Shown: one piece after another, positions 1 to 13,600 of the stretch
Layout: every line of letters starts with the position of its first letter
How positions within the stretch are numbered: the first letter of the stretch is position 1
Source of the DNA: Nautilus pompilius
Lineage: Eukaryota > Mollusca > Cephalopoda > Nautilida > Nautilidae
Reading direction: 5' to 3'
NCBI GenBank assembly: GCA_018389105.1
Contig: JACATO010000306.1
Location: 2,586,001 to 2,650,000, forward strand
DNA length: 64,000 nucleotides
Made by a program: the position numbers and the translations under genes
Notes under the pieces: generated by a model
Told to the model about the DNA's origin: nothing
Database searches by the model: none
The model's input: the letters and a program-made list of their open reading frames with translations, nothing else

Positions 1-1290
1 CAGATTTTAGTTTAGCTAATAAAAAGTACAAGAACATAGAAAAACTAAAGAATGTTTTGCCTATCCAAATTTCAAAAAGCAACTTACCAGGAACTTAAGT
101 TTCGTTTCTTTCAGACCTCATTAGTAAACAGCCTATTTCCTCTATTAGAAGCTACTTCAATTAGCGCATACCACTCTTACATAAAAGAGAGAAAGAAAAA
201 GTATTACAAATGGAAAAAAAGAATACACAGCAATTAATAATTTTTCATTTTTAAAGTTTTCATAAGTTTGTGTTCAGTAAATAGTTTAAAAAGTAATAAG
301 GTCACCGAACCCCATTGTAGTGGCTAGGCTAGAGATCCAATTCCAATTGAGGAGCTAACAAAACCAACCACAGTAATTTCAAGCACAATGGTTGGTCTGC
401 TTAATGGCAGTCATGGAATGGTGACAAGTGTGTTAACAACAAATTCACTGGGAATGTTTCCAAGTCTCAGCCATTTGAAATATGCTGGATGATTAAGGAT
501 TAAAGATGTTAGATCTATGTTTGAATTTTAGCTACTTAAGAAAAGTCCTTAATGGAGATTTTCAAAATTATCTGGGATTTTGAATGCTGGCTTCCTGCCT
601 ACTAGTAGCTAATGAACTAAACAAAATGTACTGCCCTTAAGGTCTACCTGTAGTGGAATATTTCGTTGCTGATTTCATCATTAGCCAAAGTTCCCAGAAA
701 AGCTTGAAGTGTGGGGACCTGTATTCATGGAGTGGCTATCTTGTAGTTTATAATTTGCTACATTGGGGCACAAAATATTCTGTCAAAATTTTCTTTTAAA
801 GAAGGGAAAATGGAATCAATTCTAGTTTAGTCTGACCATTTCATCTCCAGAAAAATTTTGAAACTTGGAGTTTCTATGCATTTTTGACACACATTGACTA
901 GACAAAGAACAAAGTGAAGACGGCTATCAAAGCTCAATGTAAGCGTACAAACAGCATCTACATGTTGCCAGATCGAGTTAGAATTCTGAGATTAGACAGA
1001 AGAATAGTGATTTTATTTCTGCTATGTACAATTTGTATAACATGAATTAAAATGTTATATGCAGCAATAATTAAAAATGTCCAAACACTATGCTCAGATA
1101 AATCAGCAAAACAATTAACAACTTTCTCATGTTCATATTATCAGTTTTTTGTGCACATCCAGAATCATCAGACTTTAAGTCTCTCTTGTGCCACTGTTGA
1201 TCTGAGATACAATTTTTAGTCTCCTGACTTAGACTGTTTTAGAATAGTCAGATATTCAATTATTTCCTTTGTCTGAACAGAGGAGTTGAA
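1..1290. other. Non-coding AT-rich stretch, no gene seen
   Basis: No open frame here has recognisable protein content and no paired splice sites join to coding sequence. The right end grades into the C-terminal remnant of the hAT relic that follows. Confidence 0.5.
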
Positions 1291-1299
1291 ATCTGATTA

Positions 1300-3240
1300 A
1301 AAAAGTCTCAAGCTAAGTAGCTAATGAGGTCCTTGTTTAACTCGAGTATTGCTTTGAATATACTGAAGTCCTTTTCATTATACATATGCAAAAGCAAATC
1401 TTGAAAACTGTAATATTGCTCAAACCTTCATGATAAAAGACGCCTTGACTCATATTTATCAAATAGTCTAACACATCAAAACCTTAATATCTATGCATAG
1501 GCCTGCCCGAATTCCCTTGCTGCATTTCCAACTTGAAAACAAACGAGTATCTTCAAATTCTGATTTGTCTATGTGAAAAATATCCATATGGGAAGTAATT
1601 TTTTCAAAGAATAAATCAGTTTTTGGTGTTCCCAATATTTAGAAAAGTCTTGTCATTGCAGCAATATTTTGTCCAGGAACATCTGATAATTGTAAATTCT
1701 GAAGTCTTGCTGTTTAAGAACAAGATGCGGAAGCAAAACTCCCCAGAGCTGAAAGTGGCCCACTAATTGTGCACTGTGACCTCTGTTTCTGTTACATATT
1801 CCTGACCACCATTCCACAAATCCCTGAGAACATTATAATTGTCAAGAATACAACCAAGACTGCTGAATCTTGTAGCATACAGTACATGAGTCTATGGAAA
1901 CAACCTGGCTTGTTTAGTTTTTAACCTGGTAGAGATTCATGCCTTTGAGAATAGTTAATGGGTCTGCAGATTTTATAATTAATCATTAATCCTAACCTGC
2001 TTGAATGTATCATTTGCTACCAGATTCAGTGAATGGCCATAATAGTCTGTATATAGTACTCACTACTCCAGGAAAGTTATTTTAGAGGCAACTCCACATT
2101 TTATACCACTTATGTTGCTAGCAAAATTGTAACATTATTCTCTACACTTTGATATCAACAAGTTCATGTAACGAAGTATAATATCTCGATGACTGAAACC
2201 AAAGTATCTTCCAACATGTTTTCAACAAAATATTATCCAATAAAATCCTCATAAATCATCAAATCATCTTTGACCCACAAAATCATGAATACTGCTTGTA
2301 CACAATTGGAAATCTTGTCAGTTTAATCCTTCATAATGCTGTAAAATGTTGACTCTCATATAATCAGTAACATCTGGAATTTTTCATGGCTGAGACCCAA
2401 AGCATTTCATTCTGCACATCCTTGCTGATGTACTTATTTGACTTGTATAATCATTGCAGAATCAAAGAATCTTCAAATGTATGCAGCTTAAATATCTAAA
2501 TACATTTTTTGTCACTATCATCTTTATAACCTCTTAGCATGATGCCTTCCTTGCTGTGTAAGAAACCAAACATTCTGGAAAAGTTTTAGACATCCTTCTG
2601 TTCAGTTTTCTGTCTTTAGAGTATATATCACCAAGTGATTCAGTTACAACTATAATATTGCTTGGCAGTATTATTCACTCATTCCACCACTTTGTTGTGA
2701 TGCTGATCATCTATGAGTTTTGAAAATTTGCATGCCATTTTTCAGTTCAGCTGTTCTTTTGACATGCATAAACAAATCCAAAACTGCTTTTAAATAGCTT
2801 TTTCTCAAGTTTGTTGACAAATATAAAAAAATCATCATCTGTAGTTTTATCATAGTAAAGCCAAACAATATTCAAACCATTTCAGTTAAAATCAATATTG
2901 AACAATGCTTTTCTTTACATATTTTCTGTGAAAGACTTCAAATGTCATCAAATGATTGGGTCCAGATATCAAAGGATCATTTTCAACTGGTTTTAATGCA
3001 CTGAGATTGATATATAGGCATCACTTAAGATGTTTTTTGGTTGCTTGTCATTGATAATTATTGATGGTTTTTTCTCCTTTGGAGCCTGAAAGAAATAGAT
3101 CAAAATAGACAGTAATGCTGCTATTAGCTGGTTGAACGAAGTCAAATTACAGCTGACTTGGGCATCTAGAACATGTTGACCATTTATAGTGGCCTCTACA
3201 CTGAAGTATAGAATCAAACAGAGCATGCTACTCTATTTGT
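1300..3240 (-). mobile_element. hAT-superfamily (DUF4371-type) transposase relic
   Basis: Reading the minus strand in shifting frames gives blocks typical of the DUF4371/hAT transposases related to ZMYM1-like proteins. Around 2080-2200 there is SKCRE*CYNFASNISG followed by YGHSLNLVANDT, which matches the conserved 'GQ.YDGASNMSG ... HC.GHSLNL' region. Around 1740-1860 there is NYNVLRDLWN and QEYVTETEV. Around 1650-1700 there is a block ending in GQNIAAMT, as in the family's 'SAAEGQ.IAAMT'. The N-terminal end is probably near 3230. Many stops and frame changes show it is inactive. The boundaries are approximate, and I did not find inverted repeats or a target duplication. Confidence 0.7.
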
Positions 3241-5479
3241 TGGTGAGCAGGGAAGCTTTTCTCTAGAAGCATAAACATAGCATGCCTCTGCTTGTCACTG
3301 AAAGAGTAACTGAGTTTTCCTGGTGAAGCAGTTTACAGAATCAAAATTTTTGTATAGAATACTGTGCTTAAGTATTTATCAAGTACTGTTGTGACGGAGG
3401 GACTTATCCCATATTTACAACACTATTCAATACTTGATATTTCTAAAATAAGATTTGGGAAATTTATTGGTCCAACCAATTCCATTATTATCGTAAAGAA
3501 GTAAATTCACAGTACAAGACAAACCAGTAAAATATGGCATCATATTTTTTTTCCACATCCATCACAAGCCATTACATAACCCTGCTGTTCCTTCTCATAA
3601 GTATAGGCATAATATAATAAAGAAAATGTAAAAGATAATTTAGGTTTTGAATTACACAATTCAAAAGTAGTTCCACAAGATATGCTAATTTAAAACAAAC
3701 AAAAACTTGGGGATATAAAATATTAAAGAACAAAGATAAACAAGTGCAGTTGACTGTGAATTGGATTTTTAGGTTAATTAGACAGCTAAGAGTTGTAATT
3801 TATTTCTGGATATGACGAAATCTTCAAAACCTCTGTACCAGTGGCTTAGGGATAAATGCTTCTTTTTTAAAATTACCTCCAGTCAGGTTCATTACTGTAA
3901 GATGAATATGCAAGAAGTCTTGTTTGTTTTCTAGAAAATCTAGGCTCATCAAATGGAGTATATATATCACTATTAGCGTGAAATTAGTGAAAACCCTTTT
4001 CTTCTTGCATATGGCTTGCTGCCATAACAGACAGCATACCTAGTTAATTTGTCACCCCACCAAGCCGTCAATCTGAATGGAAGGTTATATACTTAAGCTA
4101 GAAAAGTTTCATCCATCAAATAATTAGGTTTATTAAAATATCTGAAGCTAAATAAGATGCTCAAAAATGTTTCACTTGTAAAGACCCACCCACTGATACA
4201 CTAGCAGCCATTTTTATGAATCCAAAATATATAAAACATAGAATCAATTTATTAGGCATGTGATTAAGTTTAAAACAAAAAAAAAAAAAAAAAGTATATT
4301 TTATCCGTATCTTGGGTATTGCAACAGCAAAAGCATGCTTTTTATTTAACAATTTTTTTACTTATATAGGTATTTATTTACATTCAGAATCTACTAAAAA
4401 ATCCACTAATTTCATTTGAAATGCTTGGCACATGCATACATTTTTAAAAATCTACGTTTATAGTTAATTTAAAATAGTAAACTTCTATTCTATATTTTTT
4501 CCACATCTATAGCAAACATGCAAATTAAAAACTATGGTTTTTTTATGGTTTATACAAAGAAAATCACATATTTGGGTGAGCTGTTTCCAGCATGACAAAG
4601 AGCCACACATCTTCAGGTGTTTAATACTAGATTTTTCTTTGTTTGTCGTGCCCACTCTTAGGCCTATGCCATTTTGTCTTGCTTTCAAGTTCCTTTTTCT
4701 CTAAATGAAAGGTTCTTCTTTTTGAAACTAGTTTTTCAACTACTTTTCCACTTGCAAGGTAATCAACCACACCTTAAAATGGGTATAGTACAAGAAAACA
4801 CTATAGTGGGCTTACTTTTTTTACTTGTCAACACTGAAAAAACAAGATGGTTGTGTATGTTAACACATTTTAACTTAAAATGAAGTCAAATTTACCATTA
4901 AAATATTCATTAGAATATAGAATTTTCCATACCTGCAAAAGTTATTTGTTACTTGAAGCTTAACAATAACCAGTAAGGTGTGTTAACACTGGATCTTCTG
5001 CCAAAAGCCACTGACAGCTAGCAGTTCAATGCGTGGCGTTCCCAACGAGTCTAGGACTATTTGCCACAGCCAGTTCACCATGAAGACGATTCACCATGAG
5101 GGTCATCATGCACGACATATATATATATATATAGTGGCCAGCACCTACCAGTGCTTCTGGAATCACTTAAAAAAGAGTGGAAATACATTTGAATTTAAAT
5201 AAAATGAATTTCAAAGTGACATAATTTATTTTATTTTAAATTAAATTTTTACACAAATTTCAGTTAATATAATAATTTAATATAGTAACTTTAAGTCCCA
5301 AATGTTACTTGCTACTGTAATTGTTTGCTAATCCTCGAAGATCTGATATAATGTCCCTGCTGTTATAATCTATAGTAATTTTGAATATTCGCTCATCTGC
5401 GCCACGATATTATTTCAATTTTTGTGGTGGGTTGTGACCGGCCACTAATTTGCAATATATATATATAGCATGCCCATGA
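3241..5479. other. Intergenic AT-rich DNA
   Basis: No gene is supported. It holds an A-run at about 4276-4292 and a TA microsatellite at 5117-5133 directly followed by TAGTGGCC. A facing GGCCACTA lies near 5438-5446 ahead of a second TA run at about 5454-5467. The pair may be the ends of a small, unrecognised inverted-repeat element of about 350 bp. Confidence 0.4.
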
Positions 5480-6160
5480 TGCATTTTGCAAAAGCTATTT
5501 ATGACTTTCTGTATTGTTGGGGTGTATCATTCCCAATTCAGTTTGCAAGCTTCAATGTGCAGCCTCTGTATTGTTGGTCCTGTCTTCTTTGTTGAGGACC
5601 CCGTTATACAATGACTAACATTTCTGGGTGAAACATTGCTAGATGTCTTCCATTTCCTCAGCAAGCTGGGTGGCCTACGTAACGATCTTAAAACCAAGCA
5701 AGCAGTGACTGCAGTTCTTCCGCCAATCTGTCTGTGACCTTTTCAAAGTCTGCGATAGGTACAAATGCAAACACAGTGATCATTTTTTGCACCTAATGCA
5801 AAATCAGCATTGTTGGGTTGGTATACCTATGGAACAGCTGTAATTCACGTTTTTTTCACGTGTTGATGAAGCTGACAACAACATCCATTGAAATGCACAT
5901 CAGGAAAGGTATTCTTTATTGTAGTGAATGCTGCATTTTCAAAATTACATGAAACAGATTCTGGGGAGACTTCAGGTTTGGCTTGTTTAATAAGTTGGAA
6001 GATTCTTTCATACGTACTTCTTTGCTTGTTAGGTAGCAAAGCATAAAATACCGAATTAAATCTTTCTGAAAGTATGGCATCTAGCACATCCTGGTCAAAC
6101 AAACTTGCAGCCAACTGGCCCACAGCGAAGAGTCCCGTTCTACTCGTAGATCATCGGCAT
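5480..6160 (-). mobile_element. MULE (Mutator-like) transposase relic
   Basis: Minus-strand frames give a MULE transposase core. At 5845-6123 an open block contains SVFYALLPNKQRSTYERIFQ, then a block ending in SCNFENAAFTTIKNTFPD and NGCCCQLHQ, matching the family pattern 'YALMPNK..ATYERLF ... DFE.AAI......FP ... GCFFH..Q'. At about 5480-5585 a second block reads RTNNTEAAH*SLQTELGM, matching the C-terminal 'RTNN..EAAHR.LQ.ELG'. The stop replaces the usual arginine, as CGA to TGA decay would. The 260 bases between the two blocks are out of frame. It is inactive; the ends were not located. Confidence 0.75.
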
Positions 6161-7451
6161 AATCACATTTTTAATAAAATCTCCAAGAATCATCTCTATA
6201 TTTTCCATACCCCTGACATGTATCATCATACATTTATCCATTCCCGATTAAATTTATTTTTTACACCACTGTCTACTTCTTTCGTGTTTATGCTCTGAAC
6301 AATTGACAAAGATGACCTGAAAGACTGATAGAAATAACATCAATTGTATAGCCATAGACCACAGTGAGCCATAGACAGTAGACATCCTAAAACTTCCATG
6401 TGCAACTATTATAAATTCACTCATTGGTTAAAAATAAGTGAAAATATATCAGCAGTCCAATCAAAAAACTTGTTATTCAAATAAGAACTTTCACAGCATT
6501 TACTTCTAAATCATTTAAAATTCAAGCAGATGATGTATGTGAATAAATACCACTTCTGAATGAACCACCTTGTTTTTATTTATTTTTCTTTAAGAGACAA
6601 TAAAGGTGAGAAACTACAAAATAAAAGAAAGGAAATTTTAAAAACAAAATAGCATGTAACTGATTATACTCTTACAACCCTTCATATTTTTTTCATTTTT
6701 GCCAACAAACTGTAAACAATTTTTTTAAATAACACGCCTGATTTATTGGTCCATACACAGCAACATCACTGTTAGAAAATCTATTCATGCCAAAATATTT
6801 TATAAGAAGTTTATTTTTAAATGTAGATAACACAGGCCCCCTTTTTAAAATTTTTTTTACCAATTTATTTCATAAAGATACATCGCTGGTGAGCCCACAA
6901 TTGTGGCCAACAGGGATTTTTACTTGCAAACGCACACCCATGTACAGAATTTAAAAAAAAAAAAATAGAAAATTATTTAGCAAAACAGAGATCTACAATA
7001 ATACCACTTCTTTCCAACATCTTATACATAGTGTTCTATTTCTGTAAATATAAATAGAATAAAAATTTTGGGAAATGATCATGTATCAATGTTTAACAGT
7101 ATTTTAACATCATTTGGATATATGCAGGTGGGGTTTTTTCCCCCCCTAAAATAATAATTTTCATGCTTGCTGGATATGGTATTGTTTTGTTTTATTCCAC
7201 AACTACTGTAATATTTAGACTGCTGTCTTATGAAAACACTACTCCCATCTAAACACACACACTGAACAAATCAATGAAATACTGAACCTATTGTGGTGGT
7301 TGGGGTTAAGAATTCAAACTCTGATACCAGTGTGACTCTGCTTTCTGACATCATATTTTGAAAAAAATATAATAATGATACTAATCAAGAAAAACAATGG
7401 TATCACGGAAGCACATTAAAGACGAAATGTCCGAAATGGAGGTGAGCCCTT
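6161..7451 (-). other. ZMPSTE24 3' flank / probable 3' UTR
   Basis: No further coding block is seen below the ZMPSTE24 stop. A minus-strand AATAAA lies at 7191-7196, about 255 bases past the stop, and is a reasonable polyadenylation signal; more such hexamers occur further down. The rest is AT-rich sequence. Confidence 0.4.
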
Positions 7452-7670
7452 TCACTCAGTTTTGTCAAGAGCTGTAAGCCTCTCGATGAGCGGTGGATGT
7501 GAGTAGTGCCACGCAGAGTACATCCAGTCAGTTACAGGAAAGCCTTTATTGTCCAAGTTCAGCGTGATTAAGGAACTCTTTAATTTCTCTGCTCGGTTCT
7601 CTCGCTTTGCAAATCTGTCAGCTTCAAACTCAAAACTCCGGCTAATTATGTTGGAAACAAAAGACAGCAG
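7452..7670 (-). CDS. ZMPSTE24: ZMPSTE24 terminal exon with third zinc ligand
   Basis: The last exon (72 aa and stop) supplies [14 protein letters not shown], where the Glu of FEFEAD (E393) is the third zinc ligand and the nearby Asp (397) is conserved. It ends in [19 protein letters not shown]. The acceptor follows a (GTTT)n tract. There is no CAAX box or ER-retrieval lysine motif at the C-terminus. Confidence 0.95.
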   Translation of the reverse strand: MLSFVSNIISRSFEFEADRFAKRENRAEKLKSSLITLNLDNKGFPVTDWMYSAWHYSHPPLIERLTALDKTE

Positions 7671-10600
7671 CTGGAAAACAAACAAACAAACAAACCAGAA
7701 GCATCAAGTAGAGAAGCAGATAAATGATAAAATGCCAAAGTTAGACAATAAAGTGAAGTGTCTCAATATCAACACATTTTAAAATAATTGCTCTTCTTAT
7801 AATACAGCACACTTTGTTCAAACATGTACATAGTTATCTTCCCTGATAAAATACGAATCAGACTGGTCCATTCTGACTTGTGACTTTTCCTATTTTCAAC
7901 TAGAGAAGACAAAGCCAAATTCTAAGAATTTCAATAAGTATAACGTCAAACTCCTAACATAAATACAGGCAGGAACATGCAAAAGGATTTGATCCTATCC
8001 AGAAATCACACTAAAGGACACTTTGGTGGTGACCAACTAAACTGAGTATTCAGGTTACTCAGTAGCTCTACTAGCCCCACCTGTTTGTTGAAGCAATAAA
8101 ACAATGTCAGCTGTACCATGTCCGCAAGTACATGGATTTGTGAGTGATGGAGTGTGTTTGTGTGCACATCTGTGAGCAAGAGTATCTGTGTCTGAGAGTG
8201 CATGTGGGTATGAGAGAAAGCATATCTGTGTGCATAAAAATGCATCTGCACATGCACTTTGCTTAGGGTCAAGAAATACAAAAACAATTACTGACATTCA
8301 GAATGTTTAACAACAACTATGAATGGCTACACATCAGTCAGACAAAATGCAAGCTTGAGGTATACGGTGAAATTGTTACAACAAATAACAATCTGACAAT
8401 GTTTTTGCTAAAATAAATTATTAATACTATCTATGAAATCAAGTCTTATTTCACTGGGTAATGAGCTAACATCTGCACATTTGTATATGTATGCACAGGA
8501 ATATTTTTACCAGTCACTTAAAACTGGTAAAATTGCACCATTTTGGTGGTGTGCCAATAATTTGCCAGGCAAATTGAATTCTTTGGAGATGTTGATTAAT
8601 AACAAAATTTGAAGAAAACAAAAATTAGTCCATTGAATATTTTCATGCAGAACAGAAATTATATTATTAGAATTTAAGTCAGTACTGCCACAATGCACTA
8701 TAAATTAAAGGTGATGACTGTCTTTAAAGACAACTTTTGACAGACATAAATTTCTACTTCTACTTAAATTTTTATTTTAAAACTGACTAAAGTTGGCTTC
8801 AAATGGTTAAATAAATAGTGATTGCAATGTAATTTTCACATATATTATATTTTTAACACATTCATATAGCAATTCCAGTAGTGGGTATCCTACTGGACAA
8901 TTAAATTTCTCCTTTAATAAACGTGGGGCCCTCATGTAGAAGTAATTGGCATCACAAAGAAAAAAAAAAAAAACAACAATAAAACTTCCTTTTACAAAAG
9001 CACAATGGAGGAATGGGAGAATGCTAAAATAATAGCTTACATCCTAGTAAAACACGGTAACACCCAAACCTTTCTTTCCTTTTTTTTTTTAACAAGTAGG
9101 CAGGATCAAAGAAGAATTCCATAAGTAAAATATATCCATGATAATTAGTGGTGGCCAAGCCAGCCGCTACAATTTATCGGTTACTAACTACCACCACAAA
9201 GCATTCAGTAACCTATCCAGCTGCTCTATTTTATCAGCATCTTCTTTCTCTCTGAGAAGGAACAGTTGTGAATAAAGTTTGGTAAGCAACACTTTAAACA
9301 GAGGGTCCTGCATGTTACAGAAGTTGTGGCTGTGACCCTCCCTACACAGCATGTCTGCTTGTAAGTAACTGACTACTTCATCTTTATTCTCTTGTTTTAC
9401 AATGGGAAAAGTATAAGAATAATATGCGTACGGTAGAGTTGTGACATACACTAGACAGAACCTCTGCACATTAGAGAAAATCCTGGCAATGCGGCCGTCT
9501 GCTAGAGAATGTCGCTGATTCTGCACCTCCACGAACTTTTGGTTTCGGTGGGGAAATCTTTAGTAAAGCCATTCATGTTTAGACGTGAGAGGAAACACAC
9601 CAACTGTGGAAGAAGAGACAATGTCAGGGAGATGCACCAAACCAAGCTGACCCTGGCCAGGAACTGAACTCTCGGGCCCTTAGCCTTGGCAGTCCAGCAG
9701 GCTAACCACCTTATTTGCTTATTCTTTGGCCACTCTTGCATCATCACATCTACACATTACATAACAGATGTGGTAGTTTGGCCCTGATTTTTTTCTAGTT
9801 CCATCCACTTTCACGTGTATCTTGAAGCTTGTTTTCTTTTTTAAAGCAGAGATACTCAGCAAACATTGGCACCACAATAAAAGAAAAAAAAACCATACCA
9901 GGAAATTTAAATATTGGGTACACATCCCTGATTGCTTGACTAAGGACAGCATGAAGATAAAGGAAAATCTGGATTCAGAGATGTCAATGATGAGGAAAGG
10001 AAAAAAAAAATTTTAAATCATTAACCAAGACAATCCAATAAAAATGGTAAAGTTGTCTACCATAGTGCTTGGACAATTCTCAGAAAATCATTACTGAACA
10101 TTTTTTCTTTCCTCCAATAGCTGTGGGGCAAAACTGAGTCTGAATGGTCATTAAAACAAACAATAACCTTGGTATAAGGATGGAGGAAAGAAAAAACCCT
10201 GCATACAGAAATTAGAAAATGATGGATGAGCCACATCTATTTAAAATTGTTTTATCTGAAAAGAATGCTAGGACATTTTCCATAACCATAGCTATGTCGT
10301 CTCCGGGAAATTAACATCACCCTCTCTGTTGCATAGCCTTCTATGAGTTGTGGACAACAGGGAAAGGAAGCAGGTGTCTTAGCAATGAGGGAATGGCTAA
10401 CCACGAGTCCTGATCTAAATCTTATTGATAATACTTGGAACCACTTAGATGGCGAAATGAGAGGTGTGAATGTTGCTAAACTACATCAGTTGAGTCAGTG
10501 AGTCCTTGCCACACCAGAGAACTGATCACAATGAAATCAGGCAGCTTGACTATTAACTGCAAAATTTTGATTATATATCTTTTCAGTTTTTACACCTGAC

Positions 10601-13600
10601 ACATGTATTTTCTGAGATTGGCAAAGAGTAAAACATATTTCATGACCACTGATGTATTTGTTGCCTTTTTTTAGCAGTTAAGCGGCTTAAAATTAAGTTT
10701 AACTTCTACAATTGTCACATAATTTTAACAGACACTTTACATTACAAATGCTCTAAACGACTAAAATTTGATACAAAAAAAAATGTATGATTTTCCCAGA
10801 ATTTCATAACCCATACAAAACTTTGATTATACAGCCAGTAAAGTAAAGAACATAAGGTACAAAGTTTTGGCTGCTCTTTTACTGTATTTATTTGTCAGAA
10901 ATTGGTAGTTTAAATGTAACCAAATTACATTATTCTAGCTAGACACAAAAGGCAGATATTCTGAGGATGTATTTGCGAATATGCTTTTAACTTAAAATAG
11001 TTTGATTTCAAATTATTTTTAAAATATTTATTTTAAGGTTTCTTTCAAGAGTAGAAATTTAAAAACTGATATCAACTAAAGCATTCAAGCGATAAGTCTG
11101 AGCCAAACAAAGTTTTCTCAAACATATCAGCTGATTATTGTTTTGTAGAATATGCAGATTTCAGAGGCCAACCCCTCCACCATTCTACACTAATCCACAA
11201 GAGCACAGTAATCCGAGAAGCAATCACGAATGACAATTTGTCTCCTTTGCAGAGAAAAAAAAAACAACTTGAAATTCAGTATTTTGACTGCTACTCAGAA
11301 ATTAGCTGAGTTGGACTTGCACAACAAAGCACTTAATCCAAAATGAACTCAACTTACATTGTAGTAGGGATGAAGAATAAACTTGGTGATAATTAGACCA
11401 ATGATGATTGGCTGAGTGCTAAACCCAAAAGATGCATACAATGCCACATTTTCCATAAGGCTAGATGCCACCATCAGCATGAACAACATGTTAACCTGAA
11501 AATAGAAGACACTTATAATAAACTAAGTATGCTTTCCAGTTGAGTACACCCCAAACCAAGCTGTGGCAGAGAAAAACCTTTTGACATGTGATCCCTCCAT
11601 CTCCCTAAAATCCATTGACTTATATCCTAGTAAATCTACTAACAGAAAGCCATGTTAAAACAATACATTTATGTGATCAATACCCTCTTCCAAAAATAAA
11701 CAATGAGCATATTTTTCTATATATTTATTATGTTCAGCAAAACTATATTATCAGTGACTATATTCTCTACTACTAATTTCATAACATCCATAACAGAAGC
11801 ATATGAGGAACACTCCCTAAATAACAGACTATTACTTTTTTTAATTATAAGACTCAACAAAAAAGAAGCTATACATTTTAGATGACAATCCAGAAATTTT
11901 GCAAGATTTAAAGCTGTAGCCCTAACCAACCTTCTAAAACACAAGCTGGTGCACACAATGTCACCACAAATGTTTTATCTTATTTAGCACCAAACTTAGA
12001 GGACACCATTTGTAAATAATGAATGGCAAACAGTTGTGTCACATGAGCTTAGGGAAAAATTAAGAGCAACATGATTTGAATTAACAATTAAGTTAAAAAG
12101 GCATTTATTTACAGGGTGATAAACATGAGCTAATTATGACAACTAAAAGATTTTTCCTGTTAAAAAGAAAGGAAAAAGAAAATCTTAAAAACCAGGAAAG
12201 CACATGTTCATATTTGGCTTTGTCATTTTTCTGATTTTGGAAAAGGTTTACGTCTTTTTACTGTCAATAATACAGTCATTATAATCTAGTAGGTGTACAC
12301 TGCTTTATTAGCAGTTTTAAAAAAGTTCAGGAAAGGATGACTTCAAAAATCAAAAAGTACTTAATTAATACTTTGACATGGAAGAAAATCTCTATCAGAT
12401 TATGTAAGGGGAAACCAGAATTCAAGCTAAGTAATTTTCTTCCTGTTTCAGCTTGTGAAGTTGGTTGTGATGAACAAGTTCTCACCAACTTTCTAAACAA
12501 AGCACATTAATGTGATTAGTCTTTATTATAGTCAGAGTAAGACAAATCTAAATTGAACCGCACCAAGATAAATATATGACACCTTCCCACAAACTTAAAG
12601 GAGAAACCTTTTATAAAGGAGAAGTGGGATATACTACAGAGAGAACAACAGCTCCTTTGTGTTTGTGTACAGTAGTTCTAACCCTTAAGCTGGTGAAGTA
12701 GTCATCCAGTAGATACCTGCATGATGATGAAGAACTTGATAGTATGGCCACATTTCCAGTGTCCCAACTCATGACATAAAACGGCCAGAACCTCTTCATT
12801 AGTGCAGCCTTTTCTGAAATTTTCATTTTCAGACTGTAAAAAAAAAAAGTAATAAACACAAATAATTCTGTCATAAAAGATTTTTATCTGTCTTCACATA
12901 CACGTTTTGAGTTCAAAGATTAAAGAAAATAATCCTAAGCAAAAAAAACATCTCTTAGATGTGAAATTATATGGAAAACACTCAGCAGAGCCATAAGTAG
13001 CCTGGCCAGCAAATAGTCATTACAAAATGGGATGTAGGCACATATACATTAATCCTGTGAAGGCTATGCTCGTTTGTTTACAAGGAAGTTAAATATACAG
13101 GGATACTCCACAAAGGTTAAAAATCTCAACCAACCATTATTGTTCCATTTTCCTCAAAAATTACTTTGATGTAAACGATGTAAAGTTCAGCAAAACTCTT
13201 CACAGTATCGGCAGTTTCAGAGAACACCAAGAGCAAGCTTCTAGCAAAATAAGTTAGTTCAGTGACCACTCATTTTTTTCCATGTAGATTCAAATTCTCC
13301 AATAGAACATTTGGCTTTTTTCTGAAATGGCCTGTATAATATAACATTTTTTTTTTTAAATTTCTGCTTTTAAGAGAAAGGATTTTCATTTTAAGTATCT
13401 AAATAAAATTTGATATAATAAATTTAAGAGCTTCTCTCTGTGCTGAAGTTTATAGCCTGGCTTTATCACAAAAGTAGAATCTAAGACAGAAAAAATCCAC
13501 AAACTATGGTAAGGTCAAAATTTACATTAATTAATTCAAAAATAAATTTTCAGATATGGGCAAGATATTAATCTTTGAAAATAACGGTGCTCATTATCAT

